This document shows positions 1 to 9,102 of a DNA stretch of 64,000 nt, in pieces; position 1 is the first letter of the stretch; each line of letters begins with the position of its first letter. The DNA is taken from contig JAUCGA010000022.1 of assembly GCA_030377865.1 (NCBI GenBank), forward strand, positions 1 through 64,000. Reading direction: 5' to 3'. Under the pieces are notes generated by a model, which saw only the letters and a list, made by a program, of their open reading frames with translations, had not been told where the DNA came from and made no database searches. A program made the position numbers and the translations under genes. This stretch comes from Anaerolineales bacterium HSG25 (GTDB lineage Bacteria; Chloroflexota; Anaerolineae; 4572-78; J111).

Positions 1-126
1 TACCATATAAGGAACATTCAATAAATGATGTTTTATCTCCTTTTTATCTCCCTCTTTGAGGAGATAAGGTTGTTACCTCCCCACTCTGTCGATAGCACTT
101 TACAAAAAATCAACCACATGTTAAAC

Positions 127-156
127 TTGAAGAGCCTGTTTGACTGTTTTTATAAT
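127..156 (+). promoter_or_regulatory. putative sigma70 promoter of the sensor kinase gene
   Basis: TTGAAG at 127-132 and a perfect TATAAT at 151-156 are separated by 18 bases. Transcription would start near 163, which argues that the upstream in-frame TTG at 140 is not the start codon of the kinase and favours the ATGs at 197, 218 or 236. Confidence 0.5.
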
Positions 157-217
157 ACGGGTAAGCTTACCCATACCTATTTTCTCAAGCCCATTCATGA
201 TTCAGAGCCTGAATCAG

Positions 218-3200
218 ATGGTTGTTCCATTAAAAATGATTATGGCCTTTGCCTCCGTAACAAATGAGCCTTTAAAAAAAACTTTACGGTTTTTCTTTGT
301 TGTATTAATTGCCATTACACTGGCCGTTAATACGCTGACTCCAATTTTTGCCCTAGATTGGGCCAAACAACCGTTTATCGGCACCTTCCTCTACGCCACC
401 CTCGCGGTCTCAAACTCTCATAACCCTAATTGGTCTGTACCAGAACAAGGTATTGGACGACAGGATGTTTTGATAAAGGTTGATGACCAGCCCCTCACCT
501 CAAGCCGACAACTCTCTGCAATATTATTCGAGCAGGCGATTGGAGATTCAATAACCCTTGAGTTTGACCGTGCCCCCCGTTTACCTGACCAATCCGCTAA
601 CCAACCTAATATCATCACCGTTACTCTAAACACCTTTAGTTCACCCGACCTATTGACCTTTTTTTGGCTTCCTTACATTATAGGTCTGGTCTACCTTTGT
701 ATTGGATTTATCGTCTATCATTTCCGAGGCATAGACCGAAACAGCGGCGCATTTATTAGCCACTGCCTTTTCATTTCGATATTTGCCGCGGGACTATTTG
801 ACCAACATACCACTCACTATTTAACCCCAATTTGGGCTATCAGCTTTCCTTTTATTGGAGCTACCTTCCTCCATTTAAGCCTCATGTTTCCTCTGCAAAG
901 CAAAATGGTTCAACGTCGACCAAAGATATATCTTTGGCCCTACCTTATTGCATTTGTTTTTGGTAGCATCTATTTATATAGCCTCTATTTTGCCTCCGAC
1001 CCTCGTTTCTCTTTGTCAATTTGGCTATTAAACTATGGCTTCATTGGCCTAACTGTTGCCATCTTTTTTGTCCACCTACTTCAAACCCGTTTTTCCATTA
1101 TATCCGCTAATATCCGCCAGCAAGCGGTGATTATGCTGATAGGCATGCTTTTGGCATTTACGCCCGCGGCTATTTGGGGTGTAAGTAATTTGCTAGACTA
1201 CGATTTTGGCTTTTCGTGGCAGTTTTTTGTTGGTGTGTTTACCCCCTTAGTCGTCTTTCCACTGTCGATGGGGTATGCTAGTTTACGTTACCGAATCCCC
1301 GATTTAGATGTTGCCTTTAGTCGAGCCGCGGTGTACGCTGTGTTGACGTTAGGGGTTAGCGTCTGGTATATCATTGTTACTATTGTTTTGAGCCTTTTGC
1401 TCCAAGATGCCGAAATCTTCCGTGACCCGATTGTTCTAACTGTTTTTATCATCACTTTGGTGGTGATTTTAGGGCCGATAAAAGACCGATTGCAGAGTTT
1501 TATCAACCACCGTTTTTTACGGAGCGCCGTCGATTATCGGCGACTTCTGCAAAACTATGGTCGCGAGCTTATTTCGATTTCGCTTAATACCGATAATGTA
1601 TTAGAACTGTTAGTCCAACATGCCGCCTTAGCCTTCAAGGCCGAGCCAATCATCATTTTCTTGCGTAACCCTGGAGTTAATGCCTTCTCAATTCGGTATC
1701 AAGACTACAGCAACGATACTCCGGTCGAGGTGCGCTTTGGTCTGAGCGATGATTTGGCTCAATGGTTGGCTGATAATAAAGATATTTTACAACTCAGTCC
1801 CACCGGCTCGGTCTCAAAACAGGTACGAATCCATCAAGAAGAGTTAGCCCGCTTGAACATGCTCGACCTTATTTTGTGTGTACCTCTACTCGGCTCCAAA
1901 CATCTTTTAGGTTGGTTTTCCTTAGGTCTGAAAAAATCGGGTCAGCCTTATGGACAAGAAGATTTAACCTTTTTAGCCACCATGTCCAGCCAGACCACCA
2001 TCGCCCTCGAAAACGCCCAACTTCTGCAAGAAGCTAATCAGCGAGCCGCCGAGTTAGAGGCACTCCAGCAAATATCGCTCAATGTGCAGGCCGAAGGGGA
2101 GCCGGATCAAATGTTGACCTCCGTCGTTGAGCAAGCCTCAAAACTGCTCGATACGCAGGGTGGACTGGTCTGGCTACTCCAGTCTGACAACGAAACCTTA
2201 AAGGTGGTCGTTAGCCATAATTTAGACAAAGATTACACCAACCGGACAGTCAAAAAGGGTGAAGGTGTTACGGGACGAGTATTACTCTTAGGCGAAGCTG
2301 TCGCGGTGGATAACTATCGTACCTTTTCGGGGCGCTCTTCTGAGTACATGGATGCTCCGTTTGGAGCAGTGTTGAGCGTTCCCTTACGTTGGAGTGGCAA
2401 GGTGCGGGGTGTGCTAACCGTCGTGCATCGTTTTGGCCGTGGGGTGCGTTTTCAAGAGAGCGACATTTGGTTGATTAGTTTGTTCGCCTCCCAATCGGCC
2501 ATCGCCCTCGAAAAATCGCAACTTTTGCATGAGGCAAAACGTCGAGCGCAACAACTTACTATGCTCAGCGACATCAGCAAGACGATTAGCGGCACACTGA
2601 ACGTTAGAACGGTGCTACCACAGGTTATGAACAGTGCGGTCAAGATTTTAGATGCTGAGGCCGGGTCGCTATTTTTGATGAATCAGGCTGGTGATGAGCT
2701 AACTTTTGAGGTAGTGTTAGGGCCAACCGGCTCTGAACTCGTCGGAGCCAAAGTGCCGGTTGGGGTGGGCATTGTCGGCTCGGTAGCCAAGAGTAAAGAG
2801 GCGTTGATTATCAACAATGTGGCAAAGGACCCCCGCTGGCATACCGCCTTTGACGAAGAGACTAACTTTAAAACCAGAGATATTTTATGTGTGCCGATGA
2901 TCTCGGCAGAGCGAATTGTGGGTGTGATTGAGGTTATTAACAAGAAGGATGGTCTGGCATTTGTAGAGGAAGATGTAACCTTGCTCAACTCTTTTGCCAT
3001 TCAATCAGCTATTGTTATCGAAAATGCCCAAATATTTACCCGTACCGACCAAGCCCTATCAGAACGGGTGCAGGAGCTTCAAACATTGCAGATGTTCGAC
3101 CAACAGTTACAACGCTCGCTAGAACTGGAAAAAGTGGTCGATATTTCGCTGATACACGCTATGGATGCACTTGGGGTGACGATTGGCACGATGGGCGTTT

Positions 3201-4321
3201 TTAAGCGGCATACTCGTTCTGGGATTTATCTGATGGCTCAATACGGTATGGTCGAAGAGATGCGGCGCTACAAAACCGACATGTGGCTGGTTACAACCGG
3301 CGTGATTGGACGGGTGGCTCGTACTGGCGAGGTGGCTCTGATTGACGATGTTACCAACGATGATGATTATCTCCAGAAATCCCGTTCGGGTCGCTCCATG
3401 CTGATTGTGCCAGTCATTCGAGATGATCGCGTAATTGGAGTGATTGATTTGGAAAGTACCAGTACCAGCTATTTTACTGATGACGATGTGACTTTTGTGC
3501 AGTTATTGGCTAGTCACGCGGCCATCGCCATTGAAAACGCCCAACTGTTTGAGCAGGTCAAAGCGGCTAACGAGGCTAAGTCAGAATTTATGAACACCGC
3601 CTCGCATGATCTGAAAGTACCTATGACCAGCATCAAAGGGTATGCCAAGATGCTGAAACTGGGTGCAGGTGGAGAATTAAGTGATACTCAGGCCGAGTTT
3701 GTTGAGGTGATTGATACCAATATTGAGCGCATGAACCGTCTGGTCAGCGACCTGCTCGATGTAAGCCGGATTGAGGCTGGACGGATTCGGCTAGAAATCG
3801 AAGATGTGCAGATGAAGGATGTGATTGACGACGTGTTGCGTTCAGTCGATAATCAGATTAAGGCTCGCAATCTAGTGCTAACTATTGAAATGACCGACAA
3901 ACTGCCTACACTACGCGCTGATTATAATCGGCTAGTACAGATAACGACCAACTTTGTCAGCAATGCTTATAAATACACGCCCGATGGGGGCACGGTCTGG
4001 ATTACGGCTCAACATGTTGACATGCCCACTTCTGCCAACAGTGAACCAGAGCGGGGTATAGCGGTCACGGTCAAAGATACTGGTTTTGGTATTTCTGACG
4101 AAGACCAAAAGAAACTGTTTACTAATTTTTTCCGTTCTAGTGACCCCAACGTACGAGAGCAACCCGGCACTGGCTTGGGGCTGTCCATCACCAAAAAGAT
4201 GATTGAATCACATGGAGGTATCCTGACCGTCAAAAGTAAACTAGGTGACGGTTCGGCCTTTATCTACACCTTACCCCTCATCAGTAAAATTCCCGCCGGG
4301 GTGGAGGTGTCAGAACGATGA
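218..4321 (+). CDS. membrane-bound multi-GAF sensor histidine kinase
   Basis: Large hybrid sensor that should autophosphorylate on histidine in response to a membrane or ligand signal. Seen in order: one N-terminal membrane helix, a PDZ-like extracytoplasmic segment (about nt 380-620), a block of roughly seven or eight hydrophobic helices (nt 660-1480), four GAF domains (about nt 1560-2030, 2090-2500, 2560-3040, 3080-3540), a HisKA dimerisation domain with the phospho-acceptor His in SHDLKVP (codon 3605-3607) and a HATPase domain with an N box (NFVSNAYKY), DTGFGIS and GTGLGLSI. No receiver domain follows and no response regulator gene is adjacent, so its partner is unknown. The start is uncertain: 218 is chosen because a promoter -10 box ends at 156 and there is no clear ribosome binding site; 197 and 236 are alternatives. 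Confidence 0.9.
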   Translation: MVVPLKMIMAFASVTNEPLKKTLRFFFVVLIAITLAVNTLTPIFALDWAKQPFIGTFLYATLAVSNSHNPNWSVPEQGIGRQDVLIKVDDQPLTSSRQLSAILFEQAIGDSITLEFDRAPRLPDQSANQPNIITVTLNTFSSPDLLTFFWLPYIIGLVYLCIGFIVYHFRGIDRNSGAFISHCLFISIFAAGLFDQHTTHYLTPIWAISFPFIGATFLHLSLMFPLQSKMVQRRPKIYLWPYLIAFVFGSIYLYSLYFASDPRFSLSIWLLNYGFIGLTVAIFFVHLLQTRFSIISANIRQQAVIMLIGMLLAFTPAAIWGVSNLLDYDFGFSWQFFVGVFTPLVVFPLSMGYASLRYRIPDLDVAFSRAAVYAVLTLGVSVWYIIVTIVLSLLLQDAEIFRDPIVLTVFIITLVVILGPIKDRLQSFINHRFLRSAVDYRRLLQNYGRELISISLNTDNVLELLVQHAALAFKAEPIIIFLRNPGVNAFSIRYQDYSNDTPVEVRFGLSDDLAQWLADNKDILQLSPTGSVSKQVRIHQEELARLNMLDLILCVPLLGSKHLLGWFSLGLKKSGQPYGQEDLTFLATMSSQTTIALENAQLLQEANQRAAELEALQQISLNVQAEGEPDQMLTSVVEQASKLLDTQGGLVWLLQSDNETLKVVVSHNLDKDYTNRTVKKGEGVTGRVLLLGEAVAVDNYRTFSGRSSEYMDAPFGAVLSVPLRWSGKVRGVLTVVHRFGRGVRFQESDIWLISLFASQSAIALEKSQLLHEAKRRAQQLTMLSDISKTISGTLNVRTVLPQVMNSAVKILDAEAGSLFLMNQAGDELTFEVVLGPTGSELVGAKVPVGVGIVGSVAKSKEALIINNVAKDPRWHTAFDEETNFKTRDILCVPMISAERIVGVIEVINKKDGLAFVEEDVTLLNSFAIQSAIVIENAQIFTRTDQALSERVQELQTLQMFDQQLQRSLELEKVVDISLIHAMDALGVTIGTMGVFKRHTRSGIYLMAQYGMVEEMRRYKTDMWLVTTGVIGRVARTGEVALIDDVTNDDDYLQKSRSGRSMLIVPVIRDDRVIGVIDLESTSTSYFTDDDVTFVQLLASHAAIAIENAQLFEQVKAANEAKSEFMNTASHDLKVPMTSIKGYAKMLKLGAGGELSDTQAEFVEVIDTNIERMNRLVSDLLDVSRIEAGRIRLEIEDVQMKDVIDDVLRSVDNQIKARNLVLTIEMTDKLPTLRADYNRLVQITTNFVSNAYKYTPDGGTVWITAQHVDMPTSANSEPERGIAVTVKDTGFGISDEDQKKLFTNFFRSSDPNVREQPGTGLGLSITKKMIESHGGILTVKSKLGDGSAFIYTLPLISKIPAGVEVSER

Positions 4322-4444
4322 TACGCCAACGAATAATCAGGACAATTCATTATCGCAACCAAAAAAGACCCAACAAATTATCTAACTATCCGTTTGGGTA
4401 AAATCGGCGATAAGCTAAAACAGCCTCTATGCTCCGACCACTAA

Positions 4445-4603
4445 GGCAATTCCAAGAAAATAAATCTCCCAAATTGAGCAGAGTCTCTACCCCCCTCAGT
4501 CCCCCCTGCTAGGGGGGAAGCGGCTCCTCCCCCTAGCAGGGGGAGGCTGGGAGGGGGTAGAGTGTCACAATGGTTTTGGGAGGTTTTAAATTCTGGAACT
4601 TCC
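4445..4603. mobile_element. family A inverted-repeat element, copy A1
   Basis: A 159-bp non-coding element with ends GGCAATTCC and (complement) GGAAGTTCC, flanked on both sides by TAA (4442-4444 and 4604-4606), a 3-bp target duplication. The interior is a long hairpin of C-rich and G-rich arms around CCCCTAGCAGGGG. Near-identical to A5 at 49180 and, inverted, to A3 at 30219. Confidence 0.8.
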
Positions 4604-4687
4604 TAATCTAGTTTGTGACTAGGCGGGAATAAAAAGACATAACTCATTCCTGTAGCATTTCGAGATTAATGACTTAAACCAACATCT

Positions 4688-4718
4688 AAAAGACCGTTCG
4701 GCATGGACGGTCTTTTTT
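4688..4718 (+). terminator. intrinsic terminator
   Basis: AAAAGACCGT and ACGGTCTTTTTT form a 10-bp stem with a 9-base loop and a T run. It lies about 370 bp after the kinase gene, beyond element A1, and is the first terminator that could end that transcript. The A run on the other side makes it potentially bidirectional. Confidence 0.75.
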
Positions 4719-5010
4719 CATGTTCCAAAAGATGACTTTCAGCTAAATCTTTGTATAATATAGCCGATTTTAACCGCGAGATTCAATGTTATTCGCCACA
4801 ATTTTAGAGCGATAAAGCGGCAACGATATTCGATGTTTTAACGCTTTGTTATTATGAATTACGACGATAATCATGACTTTGGGTAGTACTAACATTTTGT
4901 ACAATGATCTCAATGTAGCATGACCCAAACAATGATTATCGCCTGAATTATGGTAATAATTATTATATAGTGCGGTATTTTACCAATTTAATTGACTTAG
5001 GAGTGAACGG

Positions 5011-6006
5011 ATGGTTCAGAGAACAACAGTTTTACCTAGCATCAAATCTTTAGCGTTTTATTTTATATTAGCTATGGGGGCACTATTTTTGAGTGGTTGC
5101 GCCTCATTACCAGCCAGTAGCTCGCCAACCCTTGCTACGACCTTTACAATTGATGGCACAGCTTTTAGTTTAGCTTATTCACCCGATGGAACAAAGTTAG
5201 CTATCGGCTTCCAAGAAGGCGGAATTGAGATTTGGGACACCGAAAGCCTGTCACGTTTGCAAACACTTGAAGGCCACACAGAGGGAAGCATCATCACTGA
5301 TTTGGCTTTCTCACCTGATGGGGAGACATTGGCTTCGAGCGGTGCTGACAGAATGGCTCGGTTGTGGCAGGTCAGTACCGGCGAGTTGTTACATGCACTG
5401 GATGGGCATGGGGGGCTTGTTAAAGCAGTGTCCTTCTCAAAGGATGGAGCAACCTTAGCCACTGCCTCGTGGGATACTAAGATCAACTTATGGCAGGTTA
5501 GTACTGGCGAATTAGATCAGACGTATGACCATTACCCTAACTCGGTTAATGATGCCCAATTCTCACCCAATGGGATAACTTTGGCGAGTGTGGCCGGAAA
5601 TACATTGGGGTTATGGCAATTGTCTGATGATACATTAATCGGCAATGCCAATGGACATCTTGGAACCGTGAAACAGGTTCTGTTTTCATCTGATGGGGAG
5701 ACCATGATAACCAGTGGCGACGATAGAACGGTACGATTATGGCAAGCGAGCGATGGTACAGCACTCAAATCGCTAGAGATGGGTTATGTACCATACACAA
5801 TTGCGTTACTACCCACCGACAACAATATCATAGCGATTAATAACGGCTCAAATGTTGATTTTTGGAACCTAGAGAATGAAGAGCAGTTGTATACGTTACG
5901 GACATTTACCAATAGTTCTAACTATAGCATGGTCTTTAGACCTGATGGGCAAATTTTAGCCACTATTCAATCAAAAAATACCATTCAGCTATGGAACCTG
6001 CCTTAA
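5011..6006 (+). CDS. WD40-repeat lipoprotein
   Basis: A 331-residue secreted beta-propeller, probably a protein-interaction scaffold on the outer face of the membrane. A hydrophobic signal peptide ends in the lipobox LSGC (Cys30), predicting lipid anchoring. The rest consists of WD40 blades with recurring units such as FSPDGETLASSG, MARLWQVSTGE and TVRLWQASDG; about seven blades are discernible, the last ones degenerate. A good ribosome binding site (TTAGGAG, 4996-5002) precedes ATG 5011. The gene stands alone between two intergenic repeat blocks, and its TAA stop (6004-6006) is followed immediately by a GH-family element end. WD40 proteins have no catalytic activity of their own; the partner is unknown. 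Confidence 0.9.
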   Translation: MVQRTTVLPSIKSLAFYFILAMGALFLSGCASLPASSSPTLATTFTIDGTAFSLAYSPDGTKLAIGFQEGGIEIWDTESLSRLQTLEGHTEGSIITDLAFSPDGETLASSGADRMARLWQVSTGELLHALDGHGGLVKAVSFSKDGATLATASWDTKINLWQVSTGELDQTYDHYPNSVNDAQFSPNGITLASVAGNTLGLWQLSDDTLIGNANGHLGTVKQVLFSSDGETMITSGDDRTVRLWQASDGTALKSLEMGYVPYTIALLPTDNNIIAINNGSNVDFWNLENEEQLYTLRTFTNSSNYSMVFRPDGQILATIQSKNTIQLWNLP

Positions 6007-6057
6007 GGAATAAAGTCTAAATAAATTGCGCGCTCCAGAGTGGTTCAATCTCTAAGA
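6007..6057. repeat. partial GH-family element
   Basis: It starts GGAATAAAGTC directly after the TAA stop of the WD40 gene and continues through the GAGTGGTTCAATC hairpin arm seen in full copies (7852-7952), then breaks off where the K repeat begins. Confidence 0.65.
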
Positions 6058-6293
6058 TTTTCCTGACCGTTGCGATTATGTAATCGCAACGGGTATTTGG
6101 CGGGTATACACCCGCCTGTTATGGGTATACGGGTATATACCCGTTAACTTTCATTTCTAAGTTGTCACTTTTCCCGGAGTGCAAGAATTCCATTCTTGCT
6201 GTCAAAATACAATTTTGACACTCCTGTTTTCCTGATCGTTGCGATTATGTAATCGCAACGGGTATTTGGCGGGTATACACCCGCCTATTATGG
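6058..6293. repeat. K repeat: two 67-bp direct copies carrying hairpins
   Basis: Copies at 6058-6124 and 6227-6293 differ at only a few bases. Each has a GTTGCGATTATGTAATCGCAAC palindrome and a GGCGGGTATACACCCGCC palindrome. Between them are further palindromes (GGGTATACGGGTATATACCC; a GAATTCCATTC hairpin; GTCAAAATACAATTTTGAC). No coding potential is seen. Bases 6294-6452 hold nothing I recognise. Confidence 0.75.
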
Positions 6294-6452
6294 ATACACT
6301 TCTGTTTTTTACAAGTTAGTTCTGAAAACTACTTAAAGCGGAGATAGTAGATAAATCAAGGGTTAAGAGGGAGAAGTTTAGAGCGTCTAGGTAACGGCAA
6401 GGAATCAAAATGAACAGAACACACAACCCGAATCCTTACCATCAATGCCTAG

Positions 6453-6481
6453 TTGTCATTTAAATCACACAATGATATAGT
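6453..6481 (+). promoter_or_regulatory. putative promoter of the pdxS operon
   Basis: TTGTCA (6453-6458), 17-bp spacer, TATAGT (6476-6481); transcription would start near 6488, leaving a leader of about 100 bases before the first gene. Confidence 0.55.
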
Positions 6482-6502
6482 AGTCTGTAAACATTGCTTT
6501 TT

Positions 6503-6545
6503 GGTGTGTTAGGTCTGATAAATCACAACGTCAGCCTGACGCACC
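6503..6545 (+). promoter_or_regulatory. hairpin in the pdxS operon leader
   Basis: GGTGTGTTAGGTCTGA pairs with TCAGCCTGACGCACC (15-16 bp, several G-U pairs, one bulge), about 45 bases before the ribosome binding site. A similar hairpin with GGTGCGTC arms lies beside udk (22603-22628), so it may be a mobile hairpin rather than a dedicated regulatory leader. Confidence 0.4.
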
Positions 6546-6588
6546 TTCTTAACTTTAAATCATTATTAGCACACTGGAGGAAAATTCT

Positions 6589-6900
6589 ATGGCACGAAAA
6601 CCTTATACCCCTACCGCCCCGTACGCGGAGCTAAAACGGGTCGAAGGGTTGATTGATCAGGCAGAGGATGTGGCCGCGCTCCGTAAAATTGTAGCTACGG
6701 ACGGCCCAAAAATTGGCTATAAAGCCTTTTGTTACATACTCGGTGGAAAAATGACCCCCGAAGCCATGAAGGCCGATGAAGCATGTGTTGCCGCGGCCAT
6801 GCTAGAAAATCAAGGCAACAATGATGACGCGCTGGAAATATACAAAAAAATTATTGCAGTCCACAAAGAACATCCGATTGCAAAAGGTAAAGTAGGATAG
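6589..6900 (+). CDS. small conserved-looking protein encoded just before pdxS
   Basis: A 103-residue soluble protein with no signal peptide or membrane segment. The middle contains Cys residues (FCYILGG and EACVAAAM), and the C-terminal half reads like one helical TPR-type unit ([20 protein letters not shown]). ATG 6589 has a clear ribosome binding site (TGGAGGAAAA). Eleven bases separate its stop from the start of pdxS, so the two are almost certainly co-transcribed, suggesting a link to vitamin B6 synthesis. I do not recognise the family. It is not PdxT, as it lacks the glutaminase GGES- and cysteine-nucleophile motifs. Confidence 0.75.
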   Translation: MARKPYTPTAPYAELKRVEGLIDQAEDVAALRKIVATDGPKIGYKAFCYILGGKMTPEAMKADEACVAAAMLENQGNNDDALEIYKKIIAVHKEHPIAKGKVG

Positions 6901-6911
6901 AGGAGAAAAAT

Positions 6912-7826
6912 ATGTCAGAAAAAAACTCTAGTAACGACACGTCGGGCGAAGCGAGTACATGGCGGGTTAAAGTTGGTTTGGCTCAGATGCTTAAAGGCGG
7001 GGTGATTATGGATGTCGTGACCCCTGATCAAGCCAAAATTGCTGAAGATGCCGGAGCCTGTGCGGTCATGGCGTTGGAACGAGTTCCGGCTGATATTCGG
7101 GTCGATGGGGGCGTAGCGCGTATGAGTGATCCCGACATGGTCGAGGGAATCATTGACGCGGTCTCTATTCCGGTTATGGCCAAGGCTCGAATCGGCCATT
7201 TTGTCGAGGCTCAAATTTTACAGGCCATCGGAGTCGATTATGTCGACGAGAGTGAAGTACTCACTCCGGTGGATGAGACGTATCACATCGACAAACACCC
7301 GTTTAAGGTTCCATTTGTATGCGGTTGTCGGAATCTGGGTGAAGCGTTGCGTCGTATTGGCGAGGGCGCGGCCATGATTCGTACCAAGGGAGAAGCTGGT
7401 ACGGGTGATGTGGTCGAAGCTGTACGCCATGCTCGCACTGTATTGGGCGCGATTCGTAATCTGCAACAGATGCCGGATGAAGAGTTGATGACCTACGCCA
7501 AAGAACTAGGCGCGCCTTATGAATTGGTCAAAGAAACCAAACGATTAGGCCGATTGCCAGTGGTTAACTTTGCCGCCGGTGGAGTCGCGACTCCGGCAGA
7601 CGCGGCGTTGATGATGCAACTCGGTGTTGATGGAGTATTTGTCGGTAGTGGTATCTTCAAAAGTGGCGACCCGTCTAAACGGGCCAAAGCAATTGTCAAA
7701 GCAGTGACGCACTATCAAAATGCTGAGATTCTCGCTGAGGTTAGTAAAAACCTTGGCGAGGCGATGGTCGGCATTAGTGTTAGTAGTTTACCGAAAGAAG
7801 AGATGTTAGGTGAGCGCGGTTGGTAA
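6912..7826 (+). CDS. pdxS: pyridoxal 5'-phosphate synthase subunit PdxS
   Basis: Lyase subunit of the DXP-independent vitamin B6 pathway: it makes PLP from ribose 5-phosphate, glyceraldehyde 3-phosphate and ammonia delivered by the glutaminase PdxT. The 304 residues form a single TIM barrel with hallmark motifs: GGVIMDVV (Asp34), VMAKARIGH (Lys91, Schiff base), [12 protein letters not shown] and [10 protein letters not shown] (Lys159), and a [10 protein letters not shown] phosphate loop. A ribosome binding site (GAGGAGAAAAA) lies within the 11-bp gap after the upstream small gene. The usual partner pdxT is not next to it or elsewhere in the window. pdxH (15402) is 7.6 kb downstream, so two B6 genes lie in this neighbourhood. 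Confidence 0.97.
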   Translation: MSEKNSSNDTSGEASTWRVKVGLAQMLKGGVIMDVVTPDQAKIAEDAGACAVMALERVPADIRVDGGVARMSDPDMVEGIIDAVSIPVMAKARIGHFVEAQILQAIGVDYVDESEVLTPVDETYHIDKHPFKVPFVCGCRNLGEALRRIGEGAAMIRTKGEAGTGDVVEAVRHARTVLGAIRNLQQMPDEELMTYAKELGAPYELVKETKRLGRLPVVNFAAGGVATPADAALMMQLGVDGVFVGSGIFKSGDPSKRAKAIVKAVTHYQNAEILAEVSKNLGEAMVGISVSSLPKEEMLGERGW

Positions 7827-7851
7827 TCTCTCTAGTACCTACAATTTTTTA

Positions 7852-7952
7852 GGAATGGTATTAATTAACTTGTGTACATGTTGGTCATAAGAGTGGTTCA
7901 ATTTTTAAGATTGAACCACTCTGAAGCACGCAACTTATTTAATTCCGAATCC
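7852..7952. mobile_element. GH-family element (complete short form)
   Basis: A 101-bp element with ends GGAATGGTATTAATTAACTT and, inverted, GGATTCGGAATTAAATAAGTT. The centre is a perfect hairpin of AGAGTGGTTCAAT and ATTGAACCACTCT. Other copies keep the ends but carry different perfectly paired arms. Confidence 0.7.
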
Positions 7953-7987
7953 TAAGTGATCACGTATTCCAAAGTTTGGAGGTAAAA

Positions 7988-8755
7988 ATGACAACCTTAA
8001 CCTTACCCCATATCAAGGAGGAACGGGCGCTGTTCACTCCCTCAATCATATATCCTGAGAGTGACGGAAAACCTATGGCCGATAATACCAAACAGTTTCG
8101 TTACATCGTAACCATCAAAGAGGGTCTAGAGCATCTATTCAAAGATGACCCGCAAGTGTTCGTAGCGGGTGATTTGTTGTGGTATCCTAAAGAAGGAGAC
8201 AACAAAATAAGAGTAGCGCCTGATGCATTAGTGGCCTTTGGTCGCCCCAAAGGAGACCGAGGGTCATATATGCAGTGGAAAGAGGGCGGGGTCGCGCCTC
8301 AAGTTGTGTTTGAGGTACTATCTCCCGGAAATACAAAGAGAGAGATGGCTAGGAAACGCAAGTTTTATGAGTTTTATGGAGTTGAGGAGTATTATCAGTA
8401 TGATCCTGACCGAGGGTATTTACAGGGCTGGCAACGAGAAGAAGGCCAGTTAAAAGAGATTGTACAAATGGAGGGATGGGTCAGTCCTCGTTTGAGGGTT
8501 CGGTTTGAGTTGAAAGGCTTGGAGTTGGTGCTGTGTCGAGCGAATGGAGCGCGTTTTTTGACCTATCAAGAGTTAGCGGATAACGCAGAGACAGAGGCAT
8601 TAGCTCGTCAACAAGCCGAGCAACAGGTGCAGGCGGAGGTTTTAGCTCGTCAACAAGTCGAGCAACAGGTACAGGCAGAAATTTTAGCTCGTCAACAAGC
8701 CGAGAAAGAGCTACAAGCGGCACTAGCCGAATTAGTTCGGTTAAAGAATATGTAA
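7988..8755 (+). CDS. Uma2-family (DUF820) PD-(D/E)XK protein with repeated coiled-coil tail
   Basis: A 255-residue putative endonuclease-fold protein. The core (residues about 40-185) has the Uma2 pattern: VAPDALV (acidic residue after PD), a central Glu in VVFEVLSPGN, and a following basic stretch RKRKFYEFYGVEEYY. The C-terminus is a Gln/Ala-rich coiled coil with three tandem 15-residue units of the form EALARQQAEQQVQA. Start 7988 is chosen because GGAGG (7978-7982) sits six bases upstream, which excludes the in-frame TTG at 7976. Such genes are abundant in Chloroflexota and cyanobacteria, but their physiological role is unknown. Its TAA stop lies inside the 7-bp target duplication of D-family element D1. 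Confidence 0.85.
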   Translation: MTTLTLPHIKEERALFTPSIIYPESDGKPMADNTKQFRYIVTIKEGLEHLFKDDPQVFVAGDLLWYPKEGDNKIRVAPDALVAFGRPKGDRGSYMQWKEGGVAPQVVFEVLSPGNTKREMARKRKFYEFYGVEEYYQYDPDRGYLQGWQREEGQLKEIVQMEGWVSPRLRVRFELKGLELVLCRANGARFLTYQELADNAETEALARQQAEQQVQAEVLARQQVEQQVQAEILARQQAEKELQAALAELVRLKNM

Positions 8756-8897
8756 CAGAAGTTTATCATTTCAACATGGATAAAACAATATCTGACAGGA
8801 TTAAAGGCAAAAAATCCTGTCAATTCTGTTAATTCTATCGAAAAATGCTTTTGGTTTTATCAACATGTCAGGTTATGAATGAAACGACAAACTTTTG
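8756..8897. mobile_element. D-family element D1
   Basis: A 142-bp element with ends CAGAAGTTTATCATTTCA and (complement) CAAAAGTTTGTCGTTTCAT. It is flanked by TATGTAA at 8749-8755 and 8898-8904, a perfect 7-bp duplication that includes the stop codon of the Uma2 gene. The interior has ACAGGATT and AATCCTGT half-palindromes. Confidence 0.8.
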
Positions 8898-8923
8898 TAT
8901 GTAAGATGTGGTATTGCATTTAG

Positions 8924-9062
8924 GGCCTTGATCTTCGTTTGGGCCAATGGGTTGGTTCGATAGTGTCGGATATTCATCCGGCACAGTGCATGTCTACGAT
9001 GAAGAGGATGTTGCGGATGAATATCCGCAACGATCAAAGTGGCCGAAACGAAGACCATAGCC
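8924..9062. mobile_element. F-family element F1
   Basis: Ends GGCCTTGATCTTCGTTTGG and (complement) GGCTATGGTCTTCGTTTCGG. The cargo contains a GTTGCGGATGAATATCCGCAAC hairpin. The right end lies 40 bp before the nucleotidase start, so it sits in that gene's 5' region. Confidence 0.7.
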
Positions 9063-9102
9063 AAATTATATTAACCAAATACAAAGGAATAGGAAAACAA
9101 TT

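Noticed and set aside
25-267. 80-codon reading frame at the left edge
   Set aside because: It overlaps the kinase promoter and start region, has a low-complexity hydrophobic start without a ribosome binding site, and resembles no family.
6503-6545. A PLP or other riboswitch before pdxS
   Set aside because: Only a single long hairpin is visible, with no multi-helix junction or known riboswitch consensus, and a similar hairpin occurs beside udk; kept only as a leader hairpin.
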